A stretch of DNA of 64,000 bases from Adiantum capillus-veneris. Taxonomy: Eukaryota > Streptophyta > Polypodiopsida > Polypodiales > Pteridaceae. The stretch's first letter is position 1. Each line of letters begins with the position of its first letter. The position numbers and the translations under genes are program-made. The stretch spans positions 103,253,811-103,317,810 of the forward strand of contig CM043947.1 in the NCBI GenBank assembly GCA_014529385.2. Direction: 5' to 3'. The notes beneath the pieces are model-generated. The model was not told where the DNA came from, did no database searches, and was given only the letters and a program-made list of their open reading frames with translations. Positions 24,236 to 35,798 of the stretch are shown in pieces.

Positions 24236-27200
24236 TAGAGGCCATTCTCATGTCATCTAGACACATTTGCAAACCACTTGCACTCGAAGATGAAGCTATG
24301 ATCAAAGGTTCTAAAATTAACCTTTAGTATCCTTTCAATAGTTTTGCAGTACCTGGCTTCATCACCGTCTGTGTCAAAGTTGCCCATGATGGCACAAGCC
24401 ATGGTGGTTCTACGCTCGTCAATGTGGCGCGTACGAAAGTGACGACCCTTTGACCACATAGAGTTAAAGGAAAGGCACTACAAAATAGAAAAATATATTA
24501 ATTTGTCAAATACATATTAAAGATAATTTCAAGAAATAGCGAGACAATATGGTTTAGGTAAATGACTACTCTATAGACCTTTGGTATGCAGCCTCATGCA
24601 TACTCCTATTCTTTGTTGGTGATGTATTCTCCGCGCGCTTTTTCCTTGGTCATTCTCTCATGAATCCACTCTGCACTAATGAGATCTGGGAAACATGCAA
24701 GGTGTCTAGGCGTGGGGCTGCCCTCCTTCTTCCATGTGCATGTTTCCATGCTTCCCTCTCTTGAAAACGCCTGGACTTTGCCACTCTCCCCAAGTCCACC
24801 CACTTGGTCATAATCTTTGCATTGAGAATGCAAAAGTTATCGACCACTCCGAATAGATTCATATCCATGTTAAGTATTTTTCCCTTTTCACTTGTCAAAG
24901 TGTGAAGTCATCCTTGAATCTTCCTCGTCTGACCACATGCGAGGCATTGAGGGATCAACTTGTGCCAAATACTCTGATATGTAAACAAATGCCTCTTGAA
25001 CAATCCACCCTTTGGCCATACATGCCTCTGGTTGAGATCGTAGCTGCACAAAATATTTGAGAGTCTTTAAAAGCCTCTCTACGAGGAAATCCATCGTGCG
25101 TGCACTATTCCACATATAGCTATCTCCTCCACCACGTGAACCAAGAGGTGAATTTGACTAAGAAGGACCGATCGAGGAAATCCATCTTCAATGGCACACA
25201 ATATTTCTGTTGCAAGTGTTTGAGCAGCAGGGATAGCCTCTATTTTGATTTCCTTGCTGCTCACAAATCTGTAAGAAAACACACAAGGATACACTAAGTG
25301 CTAGTTGAAATTATTGTGTACATAAAAAAGGTGTTGTCGAGTGGAGTCTTGTGGTGTACCTTACTAGCTCTCCTAATTTGAAAATAGCATCCCTGACTTT
25401 CTTGTCTCGACATATACACATACTCACCGCCCGACAGAATGAACTACAATGTAAATCAGAAAAAGGAAAAGTGAGTGATAGTCATACACAAAAACTATAG
25501 ATAGAATATGGAGTATGAAGATTACCTGAAGCATCTTGTGCCAATCGTGGGACTTCAACCCATACAATTGAACGCTTCCACCCTTCTTCGATTTTGTGAA
25601 AGCTCCCTTTAGCAACCTCATGTATCCTATTGGTGTGCGAATAGAGGACATGGTACCCTTCACCTTGTCTAATTTTTCTTTTGCTAGCATCCATGGTGCT
25701 TTAGGAAGCAAACCTTTGCATTTGGGGCACACCGTGGAGTGGCAGAGGCGGGGAGATGTTTTAAAAGCCTTAAATCCTCCCTCGCACCCAAAGAGTCCTT
25801 CTTGCGAATAAGGTCTCATAGTGTTTGGGCTACATTATTGAATATGTGCATGGGATCCAAGAGGTGTTGTATTTTGAAGTCCTTCCAATATGGAAGCCTT
25901 AAAAATATGGAATACCTTGACATACCTTTTGGTGGAGGACACGGAGCCGGATTGTTTTTGTGGTGTTCCTTCCAAATGGTTGCCCAATCTTCCATTGTGA
26001 GATTTAGAGGAGCCTTCCCATTTGTTGGAGCATTGTGCTTGATATGCCCTTGGGTTAAGAAACGATGGTTGTTTGGATAGATTTCCTTGCGCAAGGAATC
26101 TGGCCTCTCCGTCACCAACGATGGCCCGCAAGTAGGACATGCATTATGGCCCAATGTGGACAACCCTGCATACATATCATATGTTTAGAGAGATGAGTGA
26201 ACTAAAGTGAGCTAAAGGGAGCTAAAGGGAGAGAGGTAATGAGGGAAAGAGAGATAGAGGACAGGGGGTTACGAGAAATCTCTCCAAGCCCAGGATAGTC
26301 GTGCATAGTCCACATAAGGATTCCCCTCACTTGAGCCTCTCTCCCCCTCTTTGCAAGTGAGACATTGATGACAGGAATGCCTCTTCATAACTCCTCCAAC
26401 TCCTCGATGAGGGGATCGAGGTAAATGTCAATATTTGACACTTTGTACTTCCCTGGCACAAGCAAGGAAAGAAGTATATTGCTCTTCATGGTTGTCTCCC
26501 ATGGTGGAATATTGTAGTTGACGATCACCACAGGCCAAGTGATCCATGAATTAGACTTAGTGCCGAAGGGGTTGACACCATCACTTGCTAACCGAAGCCT
26601 CAAGTGTCGAGGCTCCAACCCAAACTCTGGCTATTGAGTTTTGATGTGCCTCCATGCAGGTGAATCGGCATGGACATGTATCATTCCATCATTTGAGCGA
26701 TGGTTTGCGTGCCATACGAGAAGCTCCACGATAGACGTGCTTTTAAACATGTGTTGGATGCGAGGAATTAATGGAAATGTCTTAATACCTTGCGGGGTAG
26801 GTGTTCCCCGCTCACACCTATCTTGTATCTTGCCTCCCTGCACACATGACATGAGATAGCATGTGCACGCTCATTGCGTTATAGCATGCAATCATTGACA
26901 CACGCATGGATGCGCTCATACTCCATTCCAAGTGAACTGACACACTATCTAGCTCGTCGACGATCTCGAGGCATGTGGTGATCAGCTGGCAATATGTTGC
27001 CCATCAAACTACAACAAACATGCGCATTAGTATAATTCCTAGAAGACGACACCGTAAAGACAGAGGAAGATGGTATATAAAAGCCACATTCCATACTTAC
27101 AGAAGTAGTGCATCGACACTTGCATTACTCCAACCCAATTTTTCTTGCAAGTTGAGTACTTCCAATGATGCTCGAAGCACCGAGTACCTTGCACCGTTGT

Positions 27201-28209
27201 AAAGAGGTGTTTGGGCACTCGTCATCAATCTATCTTCCGTTTCGGCAGCCCGTTTAGTGCAGGGTTGATAACCCTGCACATGTCATGCTCATGAGCTAGT
27301 AACTGATCACACATGTCGAACATGTACTCATCCTCCACCTCAAAGTGTGACGAAGATGCCATAGGAGCTGCCGACTTAGAGCCAACGGTAGGATCACCAT
27401 GCGGTGCACCCAAATCGCTCAGTCGCTCTTGCCTCTGCAGTTCGGCCTTGCGCATCGGTGCACCACCACCGAACACAGACCAATGGGACACCTCATCAAG
27501 CGATGGGTGAGTCATGCTATCATCTCTCCGAGCGCTTTTTCGAGGATGCCAAAACCCTTGGTTCTCCACGTGCTTCAAAGCAATGCGCCTCAAGCGAGGA
27601 ATTGCCCTTTTGCACTTGGCGCAAGGACAAGGTAGCTTTTCCTTGAGCCAACGATCTGGGCCTCCAGGAGGACCACGATCATCCCAATCGATGTCCTGCA
27701 CACGCAAAAGGTTGTTTATTTAGTCATGTGTCCTAAAATATATATAATTAAAAATGTCATAATAATCAATATCTAATTCTTCTAAACGATTTTCTCATGT
27801 TAAGCTGATCATTTAATATGGGGAAGTGCGAGGGGAGAAAAAGCTAGAATATTGGTTAAGCTAGCAGACTGGCCACAGTAGGGATCCAAAGGAGGGAAAA
27901 TAGGGATCCAAAGGGGGGGCCATCTCTAAAAGAGCCATGTGCAACAATGGGCTAAAAAGACCCTAAGGTTCAGCCCATTAAGACTTCCAAAATGCTAAGG
28001 TTCCAAAATTCAAAGGTTGTGTCCAAAGGTCAACCATAGGGGAATTGGATGCTTTGTGCGTGTCCAAAAAAGTCTTTACCAATCCCTACTTAGGAGGGGG
28101 CGAGCCTTGCTTGTAGGGGATGAGAGAGAAAGCCACACACACACACAAGCTCCCTTTACACAAAGGGAATGAGGGACACATGTACGTAATTCCTATTGGA
28201 TGGGCCTTG

Positions 28210-28525
28210 GAGGTGGACCAATGAGAATTAGGCTAGATTAAATCTAGTTTAATTAATTTAAAAACACTTAATAAAAGAACCAATGAGAATTAAGTCCTCT
28301 AGAAGACTATTGGCCAGTCTCCCAAGGGGTCCAATGAGCATTCAGCAGCCCAATGGCTTGACTTATTCCTATTGTCCAGGAGGCAAAGGGGTCCAATGAG
28401 AATTTAGTTGAATTATTAAATTACCTAAAGCTCTCACAAAAAGGGGAAAGGGGGACACATGTCAGAAGGGTATCACTTATACTGCTTAATTACCATTGGC
28501 TAGGCCTGGGGAGGTCCAATGAGAG
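28210..28525 (+). promoter_or_regulatory. Array of CCAAT-box motifs in the Gypsy-2 5' LTR
   Basis: The motif CCAATGAGNA or a close variant recurs at 28218, 28280, 28331, 28393 and 28515, four of the five preceded by GGTC or GGAC. Spacings are 62, 51, 62 and 122 bp. CCAAT boxes bind NF-Y in plants. The array lies upstream of the LTR's 3' half and could be an enhancer; diverged copies occur in the related LTRs. Confidence 0.55.
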
Positions 28526-29144
28526 GAGAGCATGAGCAAATAGCAAGAGGGGTCGACCAAGAGAGAGAGGGGGCTGATTTTTGCAAGGCATTATCACACA
28601 CACACTCACACAATCTCATGTGTGAAGAAAAGAAGACTCTCTCTCCTTCTCAAGCTTTAATGGAAAGCTTACCACCTACTCCAAGCTTGTGAGAAGGGAG
28701 GCCTACACCAACAACTCTTGGCTTTGTGATGCAAATCCAACCAAGAGTCAAGCTTCAATGCATGCTCATCTCCTCTACCATGCTAATTACTAAGATAATC
28801 TATGCTAATATGAGTGATTATGTGAGGAGATGTACATCTTTCTCATAAGAATACTCCTTCTTCCTCTCAATCTACTCTCATACCCTGCTAGCTCTCACCA
28901 TCTTCGAAGGTGTGTGAGGTCTTGGGTCTGAGACCGAGGCTAATTGAAGTTGTGTTTTCTAAGTGTTTTGCTTAGTGCATGAAGATTTCATCTTGATTGC
29001 ACTAGGTAGTCTTGAAGGAACACAAAGAATTGTATTGTACAATGTCTCTCTTGATGGGAGAAACCATAATACAAAGCCTTTTGGAGGGGGGACCGGCTCC
29101 ATGCAAATCCGGTCCTCAACCACTACAACAAAAACAGGTGTCAT

Positions 29145-29250
29145 TGACGTAGATATTGACGCACTGCGTCGCTATGTGCGTCGATATCCGCGTCCCTGTG
29201 AACCTGTCGCTATTTGGGACGTAGATATAGACGCAGATAACGACGACCAT
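29145..29250. repeat. Subterminal GACGC/GCGTC motif cluster of CACTA-1
   Basis: Short motifs around GACGTAGATAT, GACGCA and their complements (GCGTCGATATC) recur in both orientations just inside the left terminus. In CACTA elements such subterminal repeats are the binding sites of the element's own DNA-binding protein. A larger cluster is present in CACTA-3 at 38575-38765. Confidence 0.7.
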
Positions 29251-30149
29251 AAAAAAAAAAAATTCTTGGGTAGAGGGAAGGTATCCTGTCCTATGCCCAG
29301 CTAAAAGATAGACAGAGCCACAACCAGACTTCCTGCCCTCTGCCCAAGAAAGCGAGCAGCATCAAAATCAACCATGCTCCCGCGCGCAAAAATTTCGGCA
29401 TCGTTCCCTTTGTTTTTACATAAACCTTTCAAAAAAAACCATATCATGTATACGCCTCCTACATGGATAGCATGTAGGATCTCACATGAGATTTAAGGCC
29501 AATGAAAGACAAGTACCGTACCAATTGAAAAGCATAACCATAATGAACCATAACCATAACTTAAAAGCATAACCATAATGCACATAACCATAACCGTAAA
29601 CAAAATTAACAATAACCATAAGCATAACCAGAAAGTTAAACATAACCATTAACAAAACCTGAACCATAACTATGTCTATACAAGAATAGGAGAAATAACC
29701 ATGTCTATACAATGACAATGATAATAATCATAACCATAAGGGAAACAATAACTGTCTGTACAAAAAAGAGACACAGAAGCGTTTCTGTGTCTCACAAAGC
29801 ATATAATGAAATCCGGTCCACTAATGACTAGGCGTCGCAACCTGCACATAGGACAACTCACAAAATTAGTATTGATATTAATTCACATATACTTACTTAA
29901 TTAAATCAACTCACACATATTAACGTCTCACCTCAAGCGATCAGCGAGACTGTAAGGTCTCCTAGTCTACAGGCTCTCCTGAAGCTTCAAGATCATTCAC
30001 TATTTCATAGATACCTCTGCGATATCCATCTGACTCCTCCTGGCGTGACGGGGCTCGATGCATTGCAAGATTTTGCGTTTATACAAAAATCAAAGTAATA
30101 AGAATACATGATTCATCGCGTTTTAAAAAACGTCATAGTTAAGATTGGA

Positions 30150-32300
30150 TTAGAAACTCACAAACTCATAGCGAAAGGTGTCGAAGCCTTCGCTGCCAAG
30201 ATGAAATGTCCCCCTGGTCATCTGTCGTAGCTGCGTGGCCTCACGTTGCTGTCTGAACCGCGTGTCCGCTGTCCACTCATCCTCCCTGATCTGTAGCCAC
30301 GTCTCGTGTGGGATGCCCGAAGGCTTTGGCGAACTTATCCTGAAAGCCTTCCGAGCTGCATCTCGTCGATGTTTCACGGTGTCCCGTGCAACACCCTTGA
30401 TCCACCTCCTCGAAACAACGGAAGAACCTGGAGCAAGCTGGTACTCTCTCAAGATGGTCTCCACTATGTAGTTGACTTTGTCCCCATTCTGATCACCCCA
30501 AGACGTCAGAAGGCTGGTCGAAAAGTGCAGCTCTGCGAGCTGGCGAATCCGCTATCGCCTCTCAGTCTCGATTCTATCCATGTCAACAGAACCATCTGCC
30601 TGTACAATATAGAGCTTGGAGGCACTAGGATCATGTGTCCCCCAAGGTATCCGAGGTGTGCCAAAAGGTGTGTTGAGAGGTGTGCCTGTTTAGGACAGGG
30701 GTCATGAGCGAGGAGGGGTCGAAGCATCTGTGGACCCTCCTCCACAGCAACCACCACCTCCACCTGACGATCGCCGAGATCGACGAGTGCGCCTATGCTG
30801 CGGAGGTGTTGAAGCGGCCGTGATGGGAGAAGCAGGCGTCGTACCCATAGGTGTCCTCCCCCCCGTAGGCGCCCCCCCCTAGGCGTCGGATCCTCCGGTG
30901 TGAAGCCCGGAGGCGTAGTTCCGTGCCTCTGGCTACCCAGTCGAGGCATTTCTGGGTCAGAAACGGATAGAAATTCGGTCATCAATACAAGAGTGTCTTG
31001 CACCAGCCATCCTTCTGCCATGCTCCCCTCTGGACGTGCTTTTTGGCGAACAAAACCCTTAAGTGTTTTCATGAACCGCTCTAGAAAGAACATCCAACGT
31101 CTGTGGACTGTACTTGCCACTGCAACCTCATCTACTACATGGACGAGCAAGTGCATTTGGATAGTTAGGCCGCTTGTGGGTAGATACTTCTGAATCATGC
31201 AAACTGCCTCAATGGAGTTAGCCCTTGCGACTGCAATAGATTCCTCCCGTATCTCCTTGGAGGATATCCACCGCACTAGCTCTGAAATCTTGTATATGCA
31301 GGTCCGCACTTCCTCTGTTAAACACCCCTTGATCGCAATTGGAAGAATGAATTGCAAGAACTTATGCCAGTCGTGCGATTTCAATCCTGACAGTTGATCG
31401 TCACGGGTGAATGCTGTCTTGAGACATCGCATATATCTTGTTGGCGTCCTGAACTCTGAAATCACCCTTTTCACTTGTCGCTTTTCGTTTTTTAGCAATA
31501 CCCATGGCGCTCTTGGAAGTTTTGTTTGGCCAACTGCATTGGTGAAAGGCCATAGCTCTGGCATCTTTCCAACTGACTGCAAATCATCTCGTGAAGCTCG
31601 ATTGTCTTTCATTCCCATGATTGTCTTCCACAGGAGCTCTCCCACATTCTTGAATATATGCATTGGATCTAGCAAATGGTTAATTAGTAGATCACCACAC
31701 TACGGCAACGTATGGAGAATGGACAAACGTTTCATTCCTGGAACAGGTTGCCCCTCATGTTGCTCCCATCGGTGACGCCACTCTTGTACATGCATAGGAC
31801 GACATTCGACGCGACCAAGCTGACCTTCGCGCAAGTGATGGCCATCTGGAAGATAACGGTGGTGGCCTTGATATATTGTCTTTTGAAGAGAGGCAGAATA
31901 GCGCACATCCAAAGACTCCTCGCAAATTGGACATGCATTGTATCCCGAAGTTGTTAGCCCTGCATATATTAAAGCATGAATCAGGCCAAGGCAAAGGGCT
32001 TGCGAATAGGGAGAATTTCGTAAATCAATAACCATTACCAGAAGCTTCTCCGTATCCTGGACAATCATGCATAGTCCACATAAGAAGTCCATGGATCCTT
32101 GCATGCTGTTGTCCTACTGGTTCAACCACATCTGCTATGTCGATCCCATGCCATAACTCCTGGAGCTCGTCAACTAGTGGAGCTAGATAAACATCCATGT
32201 TTTTTGCCTTGAACTTACTAGGTACAATCAAGCTTAATATCAAATGACCCTTCTTGATGGAAAGCCACAGCGGGAGGTTGTAATTGATAAGGCACACAGG
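30150..32300 (-). pseudogene. CACTA-1 TNP2/DUF4218 remnant fused to the second transposase gene
   Basis: The TNP2 catalytic part enters at 32297 (INYNLPLW, then GLLMWTMHDCPGYGE), passes an apparent intron near 32040-31980, a zinc-type CPICEESL motif and MLDPMHIFKNVGELLW at 31675. DUF4218 follows in the same 389-codon frame (GLKSHDWHKFLQFILPIA, LVRWISSKEI, IQMHLLVHVVDEVA). At about 30920 that frame runs without a stop into the GTTPPGFTPEDPTPRGG segment, which in CACTA-4 belongs to a separate downstream gene. The last block (30464-30150) has RRWIKGVARDTVKHRRDAARKAF and is Transposase_24-like. The fusion looks like the product of an internal deletion. Confidence 0.82.
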
Positions 32301-32495
32301 CGAAGTGAACTGTTGTAGTGTTGTAGTGAACTGTTGTCAATAGCTTAATTTCTCTCTCTTTTGAAAGTATTGTTCATGCTATCTAACTAGGTGTTATGCT
32401 TTTTGTTTCTCTCTCCACCCAAGCACTCTTGTAATTCTCATTAGGAATCTATTCTAATGAAATGCCCACTATGTTCATGACATTAAATGTTACAT

Positions 32496-32507
32496 TGGTA
32501 TCAGAGC
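32496..32507 (+). promoter_or_regulatory. Primer-binding site, initiator tRNA-Met type (Gypsy-2)
   Basis: TGGTATCAGAGC lies one base after the LTR end TTACA at 32494. Confidence 0.92.
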
Positions 32508-32911
32508 ACAAGGTTTCTCTTTTCTTGCTTAAGAAGGGAGGTCCTCAAGCTAGCTATAAATGTTTGGTATTATTAATTGCCTGTGAGTAAGTAGAGTAGG
32601 GATTTTTCAGCCTTGCAGTGCGCCTGCCTTCGTGCAGTTAACGGGGTATCACCGTCGAGAGCTATGGTCTTAATAGCGGAGTCCTACGGGGCTTGCCTAC
32701 GGCTTAACCACTATTGAGCTATTAGAAGCTTGAAAGGAGCCGATGTTGTTTTGGTGTTGAACGACCCTCTCTTCTATTCCTTGCAATTAATGGTATTCGA
32801 GCCACGGGTACAGTAGCTTGAGTGCTTTTTCTAAAGGGGTAAAGAGGAGTAGCAACTAGGGCTTGAAGTGCCAAAGTACACCTAAAAAGTTTACACCTAA
32901 AAGTTGTTAGA

Positions 32912-34485
32912 ATGGCTGACAATAGTAAAGAGAGTGAAATTAATGTTGATAACTTTGATTTTGCTCATGAGCAAGCTACTAATGATGCTTCAATGCTTGT
33001 TAACTATCTTGTTTCTAGGCTTCAACAAGCCATGGGCAATCCATCTCTCCAAAGTGAAGTGCAACGGCAGCTCCGTGCTCACGGGATTCTCCAAGCTCAT
33101 CACCATGACGAGAGAACACCTAGGAAGCCTCCTTGTGAGACTTCCAAAAGAGGTCTCTCTCCGATTTGGGAAGAAGAAGAGAATCCATACGAAGGGCTCA
33201 AGAAAGGAGGAGTATTTTTAGGAAAGAAAGAGGAGGGAGTTAAGTTTAGAGTTCTTGTCTTGGAAGCCAAGCTTCTTTTAAAATTTACTTCTTGATGATG
33301 CATCTCCTTTCCAAAGGAGAACTCAAGAGCCTCCATCGAGGGAACGAGAAAGAAGTGAGTCTCCCGCCACCTCAGCGGAGATGGATCCACGAAGACGGCG
33401 AGCTAAACACTCTCCATCACCACCAAAGCGGAGAAGACCGTCGCACCCTTCTCCAGACCATAATTCAAAGAGGGATGATAAAAAGCAAGAGAAGAAAAAG
33501 GTGAGAAAGAGGACACCCTCTTCTCTATCTTCTTCATCCTCTCCCTCTTATGAAAGTGATGGTGAAGACGACGAAGATCAAGACAAGAAAAAGGAGAGAA
33601 AGAGGTCACCCTCTTCTCCACCTTCTTCAAATTATTCACCTTCTGAAGAAAGTGATGGTGCAACCTTTGAACCATAAAAAAGAAGAGGCAATAGGAAATT
33701 CTATGCCGCATGGAAGAGGTCGTCGAAGCTGAAGAAGTTCAAAGAGGGAGGGAAGAGCATCTCTTTCCTTACCTATGATGGCACCTTTGGTGCTACGTAC
33801 GGACAAAGTCTTGGCCTTTATCCAATAGTTTGATGCGGCGTTTGGAGATGAGGGCTTCACGGAGTCCTCTAAGCTACGCCATGTAGCTATGCACTTTCAA
33901 AAGTCCGCCAAGCAATGGCGGTCTAGCCTATGAGCCAACGGTGAAGCTCCGCGAACATGGAAAGCTTTAAGAGCTTCCATTATGAAGCAGTTTTTGGCCA
34001 CCGATGCCAAAGACAAAGTACTCACCAAATGGCGAAGCTTAAAGCTCTCTCCCTATGAATCCATCCACAAATATGTAAACAAGTTTTGGGACCTACAACT
34101 CAAAGCCACTGTCTTCAAAAAGTTGGATTTTGGAGAGCAAAAGAAAAAAATTTGTGTGGACTTAACCGAAGAAATGGCGGAGTATGTCAACTCCCAAAGG
34201 CCACGTACCATATCGGTGGTAATACACCATACTATGGTGGCCTCTCGAATCAATTTCCAAACGGGGGTTAAAAGAAATAATAAGCTCACGGAAAACAAGG
34301 GTTCCAACGAGCCTAAGGGGAAGGACAATGTCCAAAAGTCTCCTAAGGGCAACTCCAACAAAGCTAAAGAGAAGGGAGTTTACAAAGGTAAAAACAAAAT
34401 CTCTGCTGAAGAGCTTGAGCGTTATTGCAAGGAAAACTGGTGTTTCAAGTGTGGCGAACAAGGGCATTCGTACCGCGCTTGTTGA
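32912..34485 (+). pseudogene. Gypsy-2 gag, frameshifted
   Basis: The ATG at 32912 starts MADNSKESEINVDNFDFAHE, matching the Gypsy-1 gag start. Three frames must be combined: 32912-33295, a basic serine-rich region at 33381-33677, and the gag core from about 33720 with a small insertion at 33788-33800 that shifts frame. The core continues openly from 33982 to 34485 (KYVNKFWDLQLKATVF). It ends in an intact CCHC knuckle, CFKCGEQGHSYRAC, at about 34443-34484. The knuckle's integrity contrasts with its loss in Gypsy-1. Confidence 0.88.
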
Positions 34486-34499
34486 ATTTTCCAAAAGGA

Positions 34500-35362
34500 G
34501 GCGACTCACCAAACTCACCACAAAGGGGAAAGGTAAGAGAACATGATGTTTTTATTCTCTTTGATCTTGGTTCTACTCACAATTTTATATCTATAGAGTT
34601 GGCCACCAAGCTAGGCATACAAGCTTATGAGATGGGAGATGTCCTACCCGCAGACAGTGCTTTCAAGGGGCAAGAATCTTTAGTCACTCCCTTAATCGGG
34701 AAATTGAGGCTTCATGTCCAAAGCTATGTGGACAAAGAGGACTTCTTTATCTCTCCTCTCAAGCATGAGGATGTAATCCTAGGATCACCATGGTTTGATC
34801 GCCTAGCTGCCAATGTTAAATTTCCTGAAAGGATAAACTCCTTTAAGTTCAGGGAAAAAGACATGTATATAGATGCTAAGGAAATGGGTAACACTATTCC
34901 CATAGTACATACACTAGCTTTCAACAAGTCAATAAAGAGCTCTACATGATTTTTGTTACAGATTCTCAAAATGAACCTAATGCTTTAGCAAAAGAAAATG
35001 ACAGCAACCAAAAGGAATTAGAGCTATTCAATTTTGTCAAGGGGTTTCAAGATGTTTTTATTGACGACATCCCTTGTGAGCTACCTCCTAAACGAGGTAA
35101 TGATGATGACCATGCAATCGAACTTCTTCTAGGAAGTTCACCACCTAAAGAACCTCCTTATAGAGTTTCTCAAGCTCAACAAGAGGAGATTATGCGGCAA
35201 GTGCATGAGTTAGTTGAGAAGGGTATGGTTAGGCCTAGCTCATCTCCATTTTTCTCACCCGTGCTATTAGTGAAAAATAAAGACGGCACATATCGTATGT
35301 GTGTCGACTATAGAGCACTAAATAGGATCACATTTTGCACCACATTGTAAAGACCGCATTTC
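34500..35362 (+). pseudogene. Gypsy-2 pol: protease and start of RT, truncated by deletion
   Basis: The protease has FDLGSTHNFISIELATKLG near 34562 and a GSPWFDRLAANVKF motif near 34785. The linker leads into [27 protein letters not shown], then [12 protein letters not shown] at about 35298-35330. There the sequence jumps to a short piece encoding KTAFH (near 35350), which normally lies much further into RT, and then directly into the 3' LTR at about 35363. The rest of RT, RNase H, integrase and chromodomain are missing. Confidence 0.85.
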
Positions 35363-35793
35363 ACCCTGCTAGCTCTCACCATCTTCGAAGGTGTGTGAGG
35401 CCTTGGGTCTGAGACCGAGGATAATTGAACTTGTGTTTGCTAAGTGTTTTGCTTAGTGCATGAAGATTTCATCTTCATTGCACTAGCTAGTCTTGAAGGA
35501 ACACAAAGAATTGTATTGTACAATGTCTCTCTTGATGGGAGAAACCATAATACAAAGCCTTTTAAAGGGGGGACCGGCTCCATGCAAATGCGGTCCTCAA
35601 GTGTTGTCAATAGCTTAATTTCTCTCTCTTTTGAAAGTATTGTTCATGCTATCTAACTAGGTGTTATGCTTTTTGTTGCTCTCTCCACCCAAGCACTCTT
35701 GTAATTCTCATTAGAAATCTATTCTAATGAAATGCCCACTATGTTCATGCTAGTTTCCGCTATGCACAAGTTTTTAGGCCATTAAATGTTCCA
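35363..35793 (+). repeat. 3' LTR of Gypsy-2, 5'-truncated
   Basis: It matches the 5' LTR from CCCTGCTAGCTCTCACC (28883) to the LTR end, with the last bases CCA instead of ACA. It preserves the site where CACTA-1 inserted in the other LTR (CCTCAAGTGTTGTCAATAG at 35594-35612). Confidence 0.9.
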
Positions 35794-35798
35794 AAAGA

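Larger units (their letters stand above)
21970..27707 (-). pseudogene. CACTA-2 TNP2-type transposase (TNP2, DUF4218, DUF4216), interrupted
   Basis: Read from 27707 leftwards. A transposase-associated N-terminal region (27707-27255) has CPCAKCKRA and follows a 3' splice site (GTGTGCAG). A further exon with LGWSNASVDALL ends near 27097 at a GTAAGT donor. The TNP2 catalytic region (about 26870-25816) has DGVNPFGTKSNSWITWP, MSYLRAI-type and LLDPMHIFNNV motifs. DUF4218 (about 25580-24900) has GLKSHDWHKMLQ, VRWISSKEI and HLLVHVVEEIAICG. DUF4216 (about 24459-22253) has FECKWFANVSR and HTGRYDNLVL, and an acidic C-terminal tail ends at 21970. Stops, frameshifts, an in-frame 150-bp duplication and a solo LTR disrupt it. 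An intact copy would cut and join the element termini in the nucleus. Confidence 0.88.
29121..32328 (-). mobile_element. CACTA-1, 3,208 bp deletion derivative
   Basis: The left end is CACTACAACAAAAAC and the right end is the complement of CACTACAACA. A perfect 3-bp target duplication AAC flanks it (29118-29120 and 32329-32331), as expected for CACTA elements. The host LTR sequence is continuous once the element and one AAC are removed, and a filled site without insertion occurs at 35596-35610. It carries a fused, minus-strand transposase remnant but lacks the TNP2 N-terminus, so it is non-autonomous. Confidence 0.95.
27755..35793 (+). mobile_element. Chromovirus Gypsy-2, internally deleted
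   Basis: The 5' LTR starts TGTCATAATAATC at 27755 and ends at 32494; subtracting CACTA-1 leaves about 1,529 bp. The internal region has gag, protease and only the start of RT. The 3' LTR survives as 35363-35793. Flanks AAAAA and AAAGA (35794-35798) could be a 5-bp target duplication with one change. It sits upstream, in minus sense, of the first recognised TNP2 exon of CACTA-2, next to a splice acceptor, so probably in an intron or leader of that gene. Confidence 0.88.

Noticed and set aside
30235-30707. Plus-strand frames opposite the CACTA-1 transposase
   Set aside because: They are antisense shadows; the minus-strand frames match CACTA-3 and CACTA-4 at the protein level.
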